From an uncultured Bacilli bacterium (lineage in GTDB: Bacteria > Bacillota_I > Bacilli_A > RF39 > UBA660): a stretch of 45,320 nucleotides of DNA. The position numbers were made by a program, and so were the translations under genes. This document shows, piece by piece, positions 31,543-39,943 of this stretch. The stretch is taken from assembly GCA_934086775.1 (NCBI GenBank), contig CAKOIJ010000005.1, forward strand, positions 1 through 45,320. Reading direction: 5' to 3'. The stretch's first letter is position 1, and the number at the start of each line of letters is the position of its first letter. The notes beneath the pieces were generated by a model, which did not search any database, was not told where the DNA came from, and saw nothing but the letters and a program-made list of their open reading frames with translations.

Positions 31543-33285
31543 ATGAAAAAAACAATAAATAACTTAAAATTCCTTTGGAATTATTCTAATAATTCAAAGC
31601 ACTTTTTTATACTAGTTATTTTACTTAATATAATTAAGATAATTATAAGCATACTAGTTCCTTTATACTCAGCTAAATTAGTACTTAATTTAAGTAATAA
31701 TGAATTACATAGATTACTCTTAATAGCTTTTATACTTTTAATGTTAAATTCTATAAACAGTATTCTAAACTTTATAATACTTAAACTTAATATAAAATTT
31801 TCAAGTAAAATATACCTTAATATTGAAAAAGACATAATAGAAAGAATACATACACTAACTAACAAAACACTTGATAACACGTCTACTGGTACAATAATAG
31901 ATAGATTAGATAGTGACTTAGATAACATATCTAATATTTATTTTGAAATACTTTTTAGATTAACTGAATTTATTAAGAGTATAGGTATAATTATAGCTAT
32001 ATTTATAATAAATCCTTTAGTGGGAATAATTTCTATATTATCTTTATCTATAATATTTTTAATAGATAACTATCAAGTATATAAAGTGACTAATTTAATA
32101 GAAGATAAAAACAAAAAAAATGAAAAATTTACTGAAACAATTACTGAAGTAATAAGAGGTATGAGAGACATCAAAATGCTTAATATTGAAAAAAATACTA
32201 TTAATAAAATTGATGCTCAAGTTGATGATACAATATTCTCAGAACTAAAAATAAACAAAACAGCTAATATTTTAGGAAAACTAGCTTCATTAATAGAAGA
32301 TTTAACCGCATTTTTTAATATATCCTTATATGTGTTTTTAATATCCAAAGGATCACTTACTATAACAAATGCACTTATTCTATATAACTATTATTCAAAC
32401 ATATCATCTTTTGGCGGTTACATAGGTCAAATAATGGATAATATAAATAAATTTAATATATCAACAAATAGAATAAAAGAATTATTTGATAATGAAAAAT
32501 TTGCTACTGAAACATTTGGAACAAAACACATAAAAAAGGTAAAAGGCAAATTTGAATTTAAAAATGTACATTTTAGTTATAAAAGAAATGAAGTATTAAA
32601 AGGAGTAACATTCACAGTTAATCCAGATGAAACAGTAGCTTTTGTAGGTAAAACTGGAAGTGGTAAAACAACTATATTTAATCTTCTTTGTAAAATGTAT
32701 GAAGTAGATAAGGGAGAAATATTAATTGATGACATTAACATAAATGAATTAGATAAAGATACAATAAGAGGTAACATTACTGTAATAAGCCAAAGCCCTT
32801 ATATCTTTAACATGTCTATAAAAGATAATTTAAAACTAGTTAAACCTAATCTAACAAATAAAGAAATGAAAGAAGCCCTTAAAACAGCATGTCTTTATGA
32901 CTTTGTAGAAAGTCTTCCTAACAAATATGATACTATTTTAGGAGAAGGTGGAGTAACTTTATCAGGTGGACAAAAACAAAGGCTTGCTATTGCAAGAGCA
33001 TTGGTGCAAAAGACAGAAATAATCTTATTTGATGAAGCAACAAGTGCACTTGATAATGAAACACAAGAAAAAATAACAAAAGCAATTAATAATATGAAAA
33101 GAGAATACACAATAATGATAATCGCTCATAGACTATCAACAATAATAAATGCAGATAAGATATTCTTTTTAAACAACGGAAAGATTGAATGCTTTGGAAG
33201 TCATGAATATTTACTAAAACATTCTAAAGATTATAAAAAACTATATGAAACAGAAATAAAAAATAATATTACTATTAAAAATTAG
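31543..33285 (+). CDS. ABC exporter half-transporter B (membrane plus ATPase domain)
   Basis: The 580-residue protein has a six-helix membrane domain that differs clearly from that of its neighbour, joined to an ATPase domain that is almost identical to it. Walker A GKTGSGKTT, signature LSGGQKQR and the switch IIAHRLSTI are all intact, so neither partner has a degenerate ATP site. I choose ATG 31543, seven bases after GAAAGGA, just past the stop of gene A. Adjacency suggests a heterodimeric exporter. The stop codon lies inside an AT-rich hairpin. Substrate unknown; drug, lipid or peptide export are all possible. Confidence 0.9.
   Translation: MKKTINNLKFLWNYSNNSKHFFILVILLNIIKIIISILVPLYSAKLVLNLSNNELHRLLLIAFILLMLNSINSILNFIILKLNIKFSSKIYLNIEKDIIERIHTLTNKTLDNTSTGTIIDRLDSDLDNISNIYFEILFRLTEFIKSIGIIIAIFIINPLVGIISILSLSIIFLIDNYQVYKVTNLIEDKNKKNEKFTETITEVIRGMRDIKMLNIEKNTINKIDAQVDDTIFSELKINKTANILGKLASLIEDLTAFFNISLYVFLISKGSLTITNALILYNYYSNISSFGGYIGQIMDNINKFNISTNRIKELFDNEKFATETFGTKHIKKVKGKFEFKNVHFSYKRNEVLKGVTFTVNPDETVAFVGKTGSGKTTIFNLLCKMYEVDKGEILIDDININELDKDTIRGNITVISQSPYIFNMSIKDNLKLVKPNLTNKEMKEALKTACLYDFVESLPNKYDTILGEGGVTLSGGQKQRLAIARALVQKTEIILFDEATSALDNETQEKITKAINNMKREYTIMIIAHRLSTIINADKIFFLNNGKIECFGSHEYLLKHSKDYKKLYETEIKNNITIKN
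32443..33260 (+). repeat. direct repeat copy 2 (ABC ATPase domain)
   Basis: This is the second copy of the repeat at 30711-31528. The identical core is 32609-33168. Outside it there are silent and replacement changes, for example SFGSH against CFGSH near the end of the protein. Confidence 0.9.
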
Positions 33286-33310
33286 ATTTAATATTTTATT
33301 AAATCTAATT
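33280..33310 (+). repeat. perfect 14-base inverted repeat over the stop codon
   Basis: AATTAGATTTAATA (33280-33293) and TATTAAATCTAATT (33297-33310) are exact inverted arms with a TTT loop. The TAG stop of exporter B lies in the left arm. It may protect the mRNA end or act together with the terminator just downstream. Confidence 0.75.
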
Positions 33311-33315
33311 AAAGG

Positions 33316-33348
33316 GAGCCTGAAATACTGAAATCAGGTTCTTTTTTT
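33316..33348 (+). terminator. terminator of the tandem ABC exporter operon
   Basis: GAGCCTGA (33316-33323) pairs with TCAGGTTC (33334-33341) through one G-T wobble, followed by seven T residues. It lies five bases after the perfect AT-rich inverted repeat. Confidence 0.85.
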
Positions 33349-33427
33349 GTTATAAAAAAGAACCGGCAAAATACTTGCAAATGGAAATAATATGATAAAA
33401 TGTATTTAGAACATTGGGAGATGTAAT

Positions 33428-33655
33428 ATGATTGAGACAAATAGAAAATTAAGAGTTAAATTTAAAATAAAATTAGTTACTGAGGAAGAAATAAATTCTT
33501 CCATTACTAATTTTAAAAGTGTACTCATAACAAATAATTTATTAAATGCTAGAGGAATGAATCCTTCAAATTATCCAAATCTTAATGAAAGTACCAAAAG
33601 TTTTTCTAAATTTGAAGGAGAAGTTAAAGAAATGCTATCTACTAATATTAAGTGA
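33428..33655 (+). CDS. small hypothetical protein (75 residues)
   Basis: This 75-residue, charged, soluble-looking protein starts MIETNRKLRVKFKIKLVTEE. GGGAGATG lies five to six bases before the ATG, and a plausible promoter (TTGCAA near 33376 and a TA-rich -10 near 33393) lies upstream. It has no membrane segment, cysteine or recognisable motif. It is followed by a T-rich 75-base gap and then rmuC. A real gene is likely but not certain. Confidence 0.5.
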   Translation: MIETNRKLRVKFKIKLVTEEEINSSITNFKSVLITNNLLNARGMNPSNYPNLNESTKSFSKFEGEVKEMLSTNIK

Positions 33656-33738
33656 GTATTTTTTAAGTAAAGTCTTAAGTTTTTTTATTGAGTTTTTCTC
33701 TTTAGTATTATATAATTTTATTAAGGAGAATGATGTTT

Positions 33739-34812
33739 ATGGAGTATATAATCATAGGTTTACTAGTACTTATTATAATTCTTATTATAGCAGTATTATT
33801 AAAAGTTAAAAAGAGCAGAGAAGATGATATATCTTTAAGTAAAGTAGAAGGAGATATTATTAAAGAAATAGGAGAATTTAAACTTACTTTTTCCAGAGAT
33901 TTAACTGAAGACTTTAATAAACTTAATGATAGGATAGAAAATAAACTAGAGTATATTAATGGTAAAGTTAATGAAAGGTTAGATGTTAATTTTGAAAAAA
34001 CAAATAAGACATTTGCGAGTGTATTAGAAAGACTTGCTAAAATAGATGAAGCTCAGAAAAAAATTGATAATTTATCTAGTGATATAGTTAGTTTGCAAAC
34101 AGTACTTACTGATAAAAAAAGTCGTGGTATTTTTGGAGAAGTAAATTTACATCAAATTCTTGCAAGTGTATTTGGAGAAAAGAATGATAAACTTTATAGT
34201 TTGCAATATACTTTATCAACAGGTGTTATAGCTGATGCAATAGTTTTTGCACCTGAACCACTTGGGAAAATATGTATTGACTCAAAGTTTCCCTTAGAAA
34301 ACTATAGATATATGCTTGAAAAAGGAATTACTACTGAAGAAAAAACTAGAAGAGAAAAGTTATTTGAAAGTGATGTAAAAAAGCATATTGATGCAATAGG
34401 TAGTAAATACGTTATAAGTGGTGAAACAAGTGATCAAGCAATAATGTTTTTACCAGCAGAAGCTATATTTGCTGAAATAAATGCATATCATACAAATTTA
34501 ATAAATTATGCTTATTCTAGAAAAGTATATTTAGCTAGTCCAACAACATTAATGAGTTTACTTACAGTCGTGCAAGCTATTTTAATGGGAATGGAAAGAG
34601 ATAAGTACACAAGTATAATTCACAATGAACTTAATAAACTTGGAGAAGAATTCTTAAGATATAAAGATAGATGGGATAAATTAAGCCAACATATGGATAC
34701 TGTAAGTAAAGATGTAAGGGATATTCACATTACAACTGATAAGATAACTAAAAGGTTTGATGAAATTAGTAATGTTAATATAGAGAATAAACAAATAGAA
34801 GGAGGAAATTAA
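33739..34812 (+). CDS. rmuC: RmuC-family protein (DNA recombination-associated, membrane-anchored)
   Basis: The roughly 358-residue protein has an N-terminal membrane helix (about residues 2-22), a coiled coil (about 40-120) and the RmuC domain. Typical phrases are RGIFGEVNLHQIL, CIDSKFPLENY and SPTTLMSLLTVV. RmuC proteins limit recombination between inverted repeats and are thought to have a PD-(D/E)XK-like nuclease fold; the D-S-K of IDSKFPL fits that motif. AAGGAG (33723-33728) could serve ATG 33733 (4 bases) or 33739 (10 bases), so the start may shift by two codons. The next gene begins one base after its stop. Confidence 0.88.
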   Translation: MEYIIIGLLVLIIILIIAVLLKVKKSREDDISLSKVEGDIIKEIGEFKLTFSRDLTEDFNKLNDRIENKLEYINGKVNERLDVNFEKTNKTFASVLERLAKIDEAQKKIDNLSSDIVSLQTVLTDKKSRGIFGEVNLHQILASVFGEKNDKLYSLQYTLSTGVIADAIVFAPEPLGKICIDSKFPLENYRYMLEKGITTEEKTRREKLFESDVKKHIDAIGSKYVISGETSDQAIMFLPAEAIFAEINAYHTNLINYAYSRKVYLASPTTLMSLLTVVQAILMGMERDKYTSIIHNELNKLGEEFLRYKDRWDKLSQHMDTVSKDVRDIHITTDKITKRFDEISNVNIENKQIEGGN

Positions 34813-34813
34813 A

Positions 34814-35566
34814 ATGGATATTTTAATAATTATTGGAGTAGTAATATTATTTTTAATTATTACTGGTATTAGACAAATTAATGAATATGAAAGGGGAATA
34901 AAATTTAGATTTGGTAAATTTAATAAAATAATGAAACCAGGCTGGAATATTATTTTACCAGTTATTGACTCTTATAAGAAAGTTGATGTTAGAACAAAAG
35001 CAGTAGATGTTCCTGAACAAGAAGCAATTACTAGAGATAATGTTTCAATTAAAATTAATGCAGTACTTTATTATAAAATTTTTGATGCAAGTAAAGCAGT
35101 ACTTGCAGTAGAAAACTTTAATTATGCAGTTAGTCAACTCGCACAAACTACTATGAGAAATGCAGTTGGAAGTGTTAGTTTAGATGAACTTCTAAGTGAA
35201 AGAGACAAAATAAGTACAGAAATTTGTAAAATAGTTGATGAAGCAACTGATCCTTGGGGAATAAAAGTTGAAAATGTTGAACTTAAAGATATAAGTTTGC
35301 CAGAAGAGATGAAAAGAGTAATTGCTCGTGTTGCAGAAGCTGAAAGAGAAAAACTTGCAGTAATTACTAAAGCTCACGGAGAAGTAGAAGCAAGTGAAAA
35401 CTTAAAGAAAGCAGCTGAAAATTTAAGCCAGGCACCAGGTGCTTTACATCTAAGAACACTAGAAACACTAAACGATTTAAGTAGTGACCAAAGTAACACA
35501 GTAATTTTCACACTTCCCATCGAAGTATTAAAAGCAGTCGAAGGATTTGTTAAAAAGAATGACTAA
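34814..35566 (+). CDS. SPFH/band-7 family protein (slipin/stomatin-like)
   Basis: The 250-residue protein begins with a membrane hairpin-like segment (residues 1-17), then the band-7 opening QINEYERGIKFRFGKF, RTKAVDVPEQEAITRDNVS and VELKDISLPEEMKRVIARVAEAEREK, which are strongly typical of slipins. Such proteins form membrane rings or microdomains and often occur with an NfeD partner, which is not seen here. GGAGGAAATTAAA lies before the ATG; the gene starts one base after rmuC and overlaps the next gene. It is shorter than many slipins only at the C-terminus. Confidence 0.85.
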   Translation: MDILIIIGVVILFLIITGIRQINEYERGIKFRFGKFNKIMKPGWNIILPVIDSYKKVDVRTKAVDVPEQEAITRDNVSIKINAVLYYKIFDASKAVLAVENFNYAVSQLAQTTMRNAVGSVSLDELLSERDKISTEICKIVDEATDPWGIKVENVELKDISLPEEMKRVIARVAEAEREKLAVITKAHGEVEASENLKKAAENLSQAPGALHLRTLETLNDLSSDQSNTVIFTLPIEVLKAVEGFVKKND

Positions 35567-36566
35567 CGATGAACTAAAAATTAAGGTAGATGAATTCTTG
35601 TCTTCGGGAGATATAAGTGAATATACGTTAAATAATTTACAAATGTTTATGTCAATTGCTATTTTATATGAAAATCTAAGTAAAGAACTTGAAGGAACAA
35701 AATTTAATGCAGAAACATTAAAAAACTTACCTAAACTTGATTTATATACAAAAATTGATTTAGTAAAAAATATGTATAAAAAATATGGTTATCCTTTAAC
35801 TGATGATATGTTTGAAGAAGTTCTATCAAATGGAACAATTGATTTCAGGGAATATGAATATGAAGAAGACGACTATTTGTCAGTTATACGTTCTGGAGTG
35901 GTTGATGGAAGTGCTGGAATAAGTGTCGGAAAAAGATTTGTATCTTTACCCAACTCAGGATATATTACTGATGCAATAATACTTGCACACGAGCTAGGCC
36001 ACTATACTGTTGGAATATCTGAAACTTCTAGTGATCATATGATTAGTGAAGCATTCGCTATATTCAGTGAATTTCTAATGGAAGATGAACTTTCAAACTT
36101 AGGTTATAAAACTGAAATGGATTATGCAAGAAAACTAAGATTTAGAGATACATTTGCTAAAAACTACTTAATTCCAGTAATGGGAGCATTAAATGTATAC
36201 TTAACACTTGGAGATTTTGAATATGAAAGTTTTAACAAACTATATAGTAACTTACCTTTGGAAAACTATAAAAAAGACTTAGCAAATGTCAAAGAATTCT
36301 TTAATAGACCACTAAGAAAAATAGATATCGATAGATGTTTATACTACACTTTTGGATGCATATATGCTTATTATATGTATGATAAGCTAAAAAAGAATCC
36401 AGACTTTAAAGAAAACATTTTCAAAGCATACTCTGACCCATACAGAAAAGACTTAAACTCATTTAGTGAAACTCTTGGACTTTATGAAATAGATAAAGAA
36501 TTAAGTAAAGCAATAGATGAATATAAAAGTGAATTAAACGAGGAAAAACTAGACAAAAGTGTCTAG
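35559..36566 (+). CDS. HExxH zinc metallopeptidase, M3/oligoendopeptidase-like
   Basis: The 335-residue protein carries a zinc motif H144-ELG-H148 in ILAHELGHYTVG, followed by SEAFAIFSEFLMED, where a glutamate would be the third ligand as in M3 peptidases (thimet/oligoendopeptidase F). It is about half the usual length of those enzymes and lacks the long N-terminal half, so it is a short family relative. No signal peptide is seen. ATG 35559 overlaps the end of the band-7 gene by eight bases; an earlier TTG is less likely. The stop lies in a terminator. Confidence 0.72.
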   Translation: MTNDELKIKVDEFLSSGDISEYTLNNLQMFMSIAILYENLSKELEGTKFNAETLKNLPKLDLYTKIDLVKNMYKKYGYPLTDDMFEEVLSNGTIDFREYEYEEDDYLSVIRSGVVDGSAGISVGKRFVSLPNSGYITDAIILAHELGHYTVGISETSSDHMISEAFAIFSEFLMEDELSNLGYKTEMDYARKLRFRDTFAKNYLIPVMGALNVYLTLGDFEYESFNKLYSNLPLENYKKDLANVKEFFNRPLRKIDIDRCLYYTFGCIYAYYMYDKLKKNPDFKENIFKAYSDPYRKDLNSFSETLGLYEIDKELSKAIDEYKSELNEEKLDKSV

Positions 36567-36572
36567 TTTTTT
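36545..36572 (+). terminator. terminator overlapping the end of the peptidase gene
   Basis: AAAACTAGACA (36545-36555), loop AAAG, and TGTCTAGTTTT (36560-36570) form a perfect 11-base hairpin followed by T residues. The TAG stop of the gene is inside the right arm. Confidence 0.85.
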
Positions 36573-36654
36573 GTCAATTAATTGTCAAAAAAATAAAACT
36601 TGTAATTGACATAATCTTGTGATATTATATTAATAGGAAAATAAGGTGGTTAGT

Positions 36655-37839
36655 GTGAACAATAATTTTGAAGTAGTTAAAAGTTTAATTGGACTTCTAG
36701 TTAAGAAAGCTGGTTTTGACTTAGATAAAAACTACAGTGAAATAGAACTTGAAAAAACAAAGAATAATATCAAAGAGTTAACTCTTGAAAGAAATAATTC
36801 TAATAATAAAAAGACTTTGTCTAATATTATAGAAAATCTAAAAGTAAGAGAAGCAACATTTGAGAATAATGCAGAGATAGTTGGGAAAAGTTTACTTGTT
36901 GCTTATGAAGAAAATAAAAGCTATGATAGTATAAAGTCTAGGATTGAACTTCTTTCTAATTTAGCAATTAAAGGTACTGAAGAACTTGGAGTAAGTACTT
37001 TATATAGTGAACTATCTTCATTAGAAAAGAAATATAGTGAACTAGAAGAAAAGATAAATACTTTTGATTATGTAAATACTAATGAAAAGGAAATGGATGA
37101 AAGATATAAATCTTATTTAGAGAATAAAATAGAGTCACTCAATGAGGAATTAAATAGTTTAATAAGAGAACTTGATAGTTTAAGAGATGTTGAAATAAAA
37201 GATGTAAATATTGTAACTAAGATAAAAGAGTATGTAAGTAAACTAGAAAGTGATTTAGAAAGAATTAATAAAGTTCTAAACAGCAGTGCTAGTTCTAACA
37301 TATCATTTGAGATATTTGAGAGATTAGAAAATGCTAAAGAAGATTTAGAAGTTAAAACTAATAAAGATAAAGAAACACTTGAAAAGGCTGAAGGGATGCT
37401 CGATAGTGTTAGAAAAAGTAGAATTAACTTAAATGAAAGAAAGAAAATTCTTGAAGATGAGATAGATAAGTGTACAAATAAACTTAATAATGTAAAATCT
37501 AAAATAGATGAAAACTCTTATGTAAATCAAATTGAAAAGATAATAGATGTTAATGAACTAGAAAGAATTAGATTAGAAATAGAAAGTTTAAAGAATAAAA
37601 GAGATGCTCTCTATGTAGATGGTTTAAAGGTAAAAGAAGAACTTGTAAAAGAATGGAGTAAAATAGGAAGTTCTACTAATGATGTAAAAGAAGAAGTTAA
37701 GGAAGAAATAAAAGAAGAACCTATTAAAGAACCTGAAGTTATTAAAGAAGAAACAGAAGAAACAAAAGAAGTTAAAGAAGAAGTAAAACCTGATGAAGAA
37801 ACTACAAAGAAACATAAAAGAATAGAATTGGATTGGTGA
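36655..37839 (+). CDS. coiled-coil protein with acidic/lysine tail, paralog 1
   Basis: The 394-residue protein starts with a short conserved-looking unit, VKSLIGLLVKKAGFDLDKN. About 300 residues of strong coiled coil follow (Leu heptads with E/K/N/S). The tail has alternating Glu-Val-Lys repeats (KEEVKEEIKEEPIKEPEV) and a basic end. There is no membrane segment or enzyme motif. The next gene has the same layout and the same opening unit. I choose GTG 36655, five bases after AGGTGG. Structural or cytoskeletal roles are possible, but no function can be read. Confidence 0.6.
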   Translation: MNNNFEVVKSLIGLLVKKAGFDLDKNYSEIELEKTKNNIKELTLERNNSNNKKTLSNIIENLKVREATFENNAEIVGKSLLVAYEENKSYDSIKSRIELLSNLAIKGTEELGVSTLYSELSSLEKKYSELEEKINTFDYVNTNEKEMDERYKSYLENKIESLNEELNSLIRELDSLRDVEIKDVNIVTKIKEYVSKLESDLERINKVLNSSASSNISFEIFERLENAKEDLEVKTNKDKETLEKAEGMLDSVRKSRINLNERKKILEDEIDKCTNKLNNVKSKIDENSYVNQIEKIIDVNELERIRLEIESLKNKRDALYVDGLKVKEELVKEWSKIGSSTNDVKEEVKEEIKEEPIKEPEVIKEETEETKEVKEEVKPDEETTKKHKRIELDW

Positions 37840-37844
37840 AGAAA

Positions 37845-39338
37845 ATGAACTATAAAGCACTTGAGGATTTAATTAATATTTTAGTTAAAAAATCTGGTTA
37901 TAAATTATCAGATTTAAAAGTATTAGAAGATGTTGATTATTTAAATGATAGAAAGGATTATTTAGAGGAAGAAATCTCTAAAGTTAAGTCAAGACTTAAT
38001 GGTGAATATATTGATAAAGATAAAAAATCTAAATATGAAGAAGAAAGAAAGTATTTAGAAGATAGTTTAAGTAGTTTAAACAGTGAAAAATCTTCACTAG
38101 AAGCTAAACTAGAAGATACTTCTAATAAAGAATTACTTGATAAAACTTTAGCTGAATTAGATATTTTAACTAATGAAATAGCTAGGGTAAGAACAAGTAT
38201 TAAAGTAGTTAATTTTAAATTGGATAGTAAAGATTATATAGATACTTATTCTAAAGAAAAAGACGAAGTTCTTTTATCTAGTTTAGAAGAAGAATTAAAA
38301 TTAATTAATAAATTTATTGATATTAAAGAAAATAATTCTATTAGAATTGGTAATACTTTACTTGAAGAATTTAAAGGTGGAACTAGTTATGAAAGTGTTA
38401 AATCACAAGTAGATACACTTGTAGATAATGCAAGGGTTAATTATAATCATACTTTAGATGAAATAAAAGGTTCTAATATATTTGAACTTATTGATAAGTA
38501 TTCTACTAGTAAGAAAGAATATAAAGAAAGAGTAGAAGAAAGTAATTATGATGTAGATAAAGAAAAAGAAAGTATTTTTGAAAAGACTAGATATCATAAT
38601 AAAAGAATTGAAGCTCTTAATAGTATGAACTCTGGTATTATGAAGAGAAAAGAAGAGTTAAATGTTCTAGTAGAAGAGTCTCTTAATTTATATAATTCAT
38701 CTAGAAGTGAGAGATTATTAAAAGAAGAAGTTTTAGAAGAACTTTTAAGTAACCTTTATAAAGAAAGTAATTTAAATAGTGATTTAGAAAATATTATTAA
38801 TAATATAAGACTAGATATTACTAATTTAAAATATTTAGAAAATAAATATAATTTAGATGTACAAGGATATTTAGAAGAAATAAGAAATTTAGATATTAAT
38901 TCTAATAATTTACAAAATGAAATAAGTCTTGAAGAAAGATGCTTAGAGATTTTAAACAACATGCTTAATACTAATGTTTCTTTAGTAAAAGATTTAGAAA
39001 CTAATATTGATCTAATAGATGCTACTAATAGAATAAGTAGTTTAACTAATGAACAACAATACTTATATGTAAACGTAGATGTTATTAAAGAAGAAATTGA
39101 AAATATATGGTCTAAAGGTAATGATGAAAGAGTAATAGAACATAAGACTTCTTCTATGTATGATGAAGATGAAGAAGAAAATGAAGATACTAAGGTAGAT
39201 AGTGTTTCAGAAGAAAATGAAGACACTGAAGTAGAAAACTCTAGTGTAGAAGAAACTGAAGATACTACAGAAGAAAATCCTTCAGAAGAAAAAGATGAAT
39301 TTGAAGAAGAATTAGAAGATGTTGATTACTTAGATTAA
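37845..39338 (+). CDS. coiled-coil protein with acidic tail, paralog 2
   Basis: The 497-residue protein opens with LEDLINILVKKSGYKLSDLK, clearly matching the opening of the previous gene. A long coiled coil (about 25-430) follows, then a very acidic tail (about 435-497) made mostly of Glu, Asp, Ser and Thr. No membrane segment, signal peptide or catalytic motif is visible. ATG 37845 is five bases after GGTGA, which overlaps the previous stop. The pair is probably an old duplication. The tail suggests a protein that binds a basic partner, but this is inference. Confidence 0.6.
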   Translation: MNYKALEDLINILVKKSGYKLSDLKVLEDVDYLNDRKDYLEEEISKVKSRLNGEYIDKDKKSKYEEERKYLEDSLSSLNSEKSSLEAKLEDTSNKELLDKTLAELDILTNEIARVRTSIKVVNFKLDSKDYIDTYSKEKDEVLLSSLEEELKLINKFIDIKENNSIRIGNTLLEEFKGGTSYESVKSQVDTLVDNARVNYNHTLDEIKGSNIFELIDKYSTSKKEYKERVEESNYDVDKEKESIFEKTRYHNKRIEALNSMNSGIMKRKEELNVLVEESLNLYNSSRSERLLKEEVLEELLSNLYKESNLNSDLENIINNIRLDITNLKYLENKYNLDVQGYLEEIRNLDINSNNLQNEISLEERCLEILNNMLNTNVSLVKDLETNIDLIDATNRISSLTNEQQYLYVNVDVIKEEIENIWSKGNDERVIEHKTSSMYDEDEEENEDTKVDSVSEENEDTEVENSSVEETEDTTEENPSEEKDEFEEELEDVDYLD

Positions 39339-39360
39339 TCAACTTTTTCTTTTCTTTTTT
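39321..39360 (+). terminator. terminator of the coiled-coil pair
   Basis: GTTGATTA (39321-39328) and TAATCAAC (39336-39343) form a perfect eight-base hairpin, followed by TTTTTCTTTTCTTTTTT. The hairpin includes the last codons and the TAA stop of the second coiled-coil gene. Confidence 0.8.
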
Positions 39361-39399
39361 ATTAAACTATGATATTCTATTTATTAAGAAGGTGAAGTT

Positions 39400-39918
39400 A
39401 TGGATATTTATAGTTTAAGTTTTAATGATATAACTGAGAGTACTTTACCTAATAAAAAAGAACTTTTAGAAGAATTTAAAGATAATTTAAAATATGTAAG
39501 TGATATAGTATATAGTGATTATAAGAAATTAGGAGATATGATTATAGAAACTGATGGACTTGAAGAAGAAAATATAAGTGAATATGTGTTTTCTGGAGAA
39601 AAAGTAAAATATTATTTTAATCCCATTTTTAGAAAGAGTAAAAGCAATTTTACTTGTCCAGTAAATAGCCAGGTATATAAAAAAGGAGAACTTGCTTTTA
39701 TATTTAAACCACTTATGTATCTTCCTAATAAAAAAGAATTCTATACTATTAAAGAAATAAAAGCTTCAAGTTATGAAGAAGATTTTTTTCCTGATAATAT
39801 AAAATCTTTTGATGACTTTTATTATAAAACTGAACACTCATATACTTTAGGTTTAGAAGAATATTATAATTTTAGTACTAATATAGGTGGGAGTATTAAA
39901 CTCGTAAAGTTAAGATAA
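39400..39918 (+). CDS. hypothetical protein (172 residues)
   Basis: The 172-residue protein is soluble-looking and rich in Lys, Glu, Tyr and Phe, with one cysteine (NFTCPVNSQVYK). I do not recognise the family. AAGGTGA lies five bases before the ATG. The gene has terminators on both sides and a convergent neighbour, so it is a single-gene unit. Nothing in the neighbours indicates a role. Confidence 0.55.
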   Translation: MDIYSLSFNDITESTLPNKKELLEEFKDNLKYVSDIVYSDYKKLGDMIIETDGLEEENISEYVFSGEKVKYYFNPIFRKSKSNFTCPVNSQVYKKGELAFIFKPLMYLPNKKEFYTIKEIKASSYEEDFFPDNIKSFDDFYYKTEHSYTLGLEEYYNFSTNIGGSIKLVKLR

Positions 39919-39943
39919 AAACTCTAGAAATTCTAGAGTTTTT
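39917..39943. terminator. bidirectional terminator between convergent genes
   Basis: AAAAACTCTAGAA (39917-39929) and TTCTAGAGTTTTT (39931-39943) are exact 13-base inverted arms around one A. The site can stop both the plus-strand gene before it and the minus-strand uppP gene after it. Confidence 0.88.

Noticed and set aside
33585..33809. A second small gene overlapping the start of rmuC
   Set aside because: It has no ribosome site, lies across the gap in another frame than both neighbours, and its sequence is low-complexity Phe/Tyr/Ser from T-rich DNA.
37624..37860. Phe-rich minus-strand frame at the end of the first coiled-coil gene
   Set aside because: It is the antisense of the Glu/Lys-rich tail (GAA and AAG read backwards), not a real protein.
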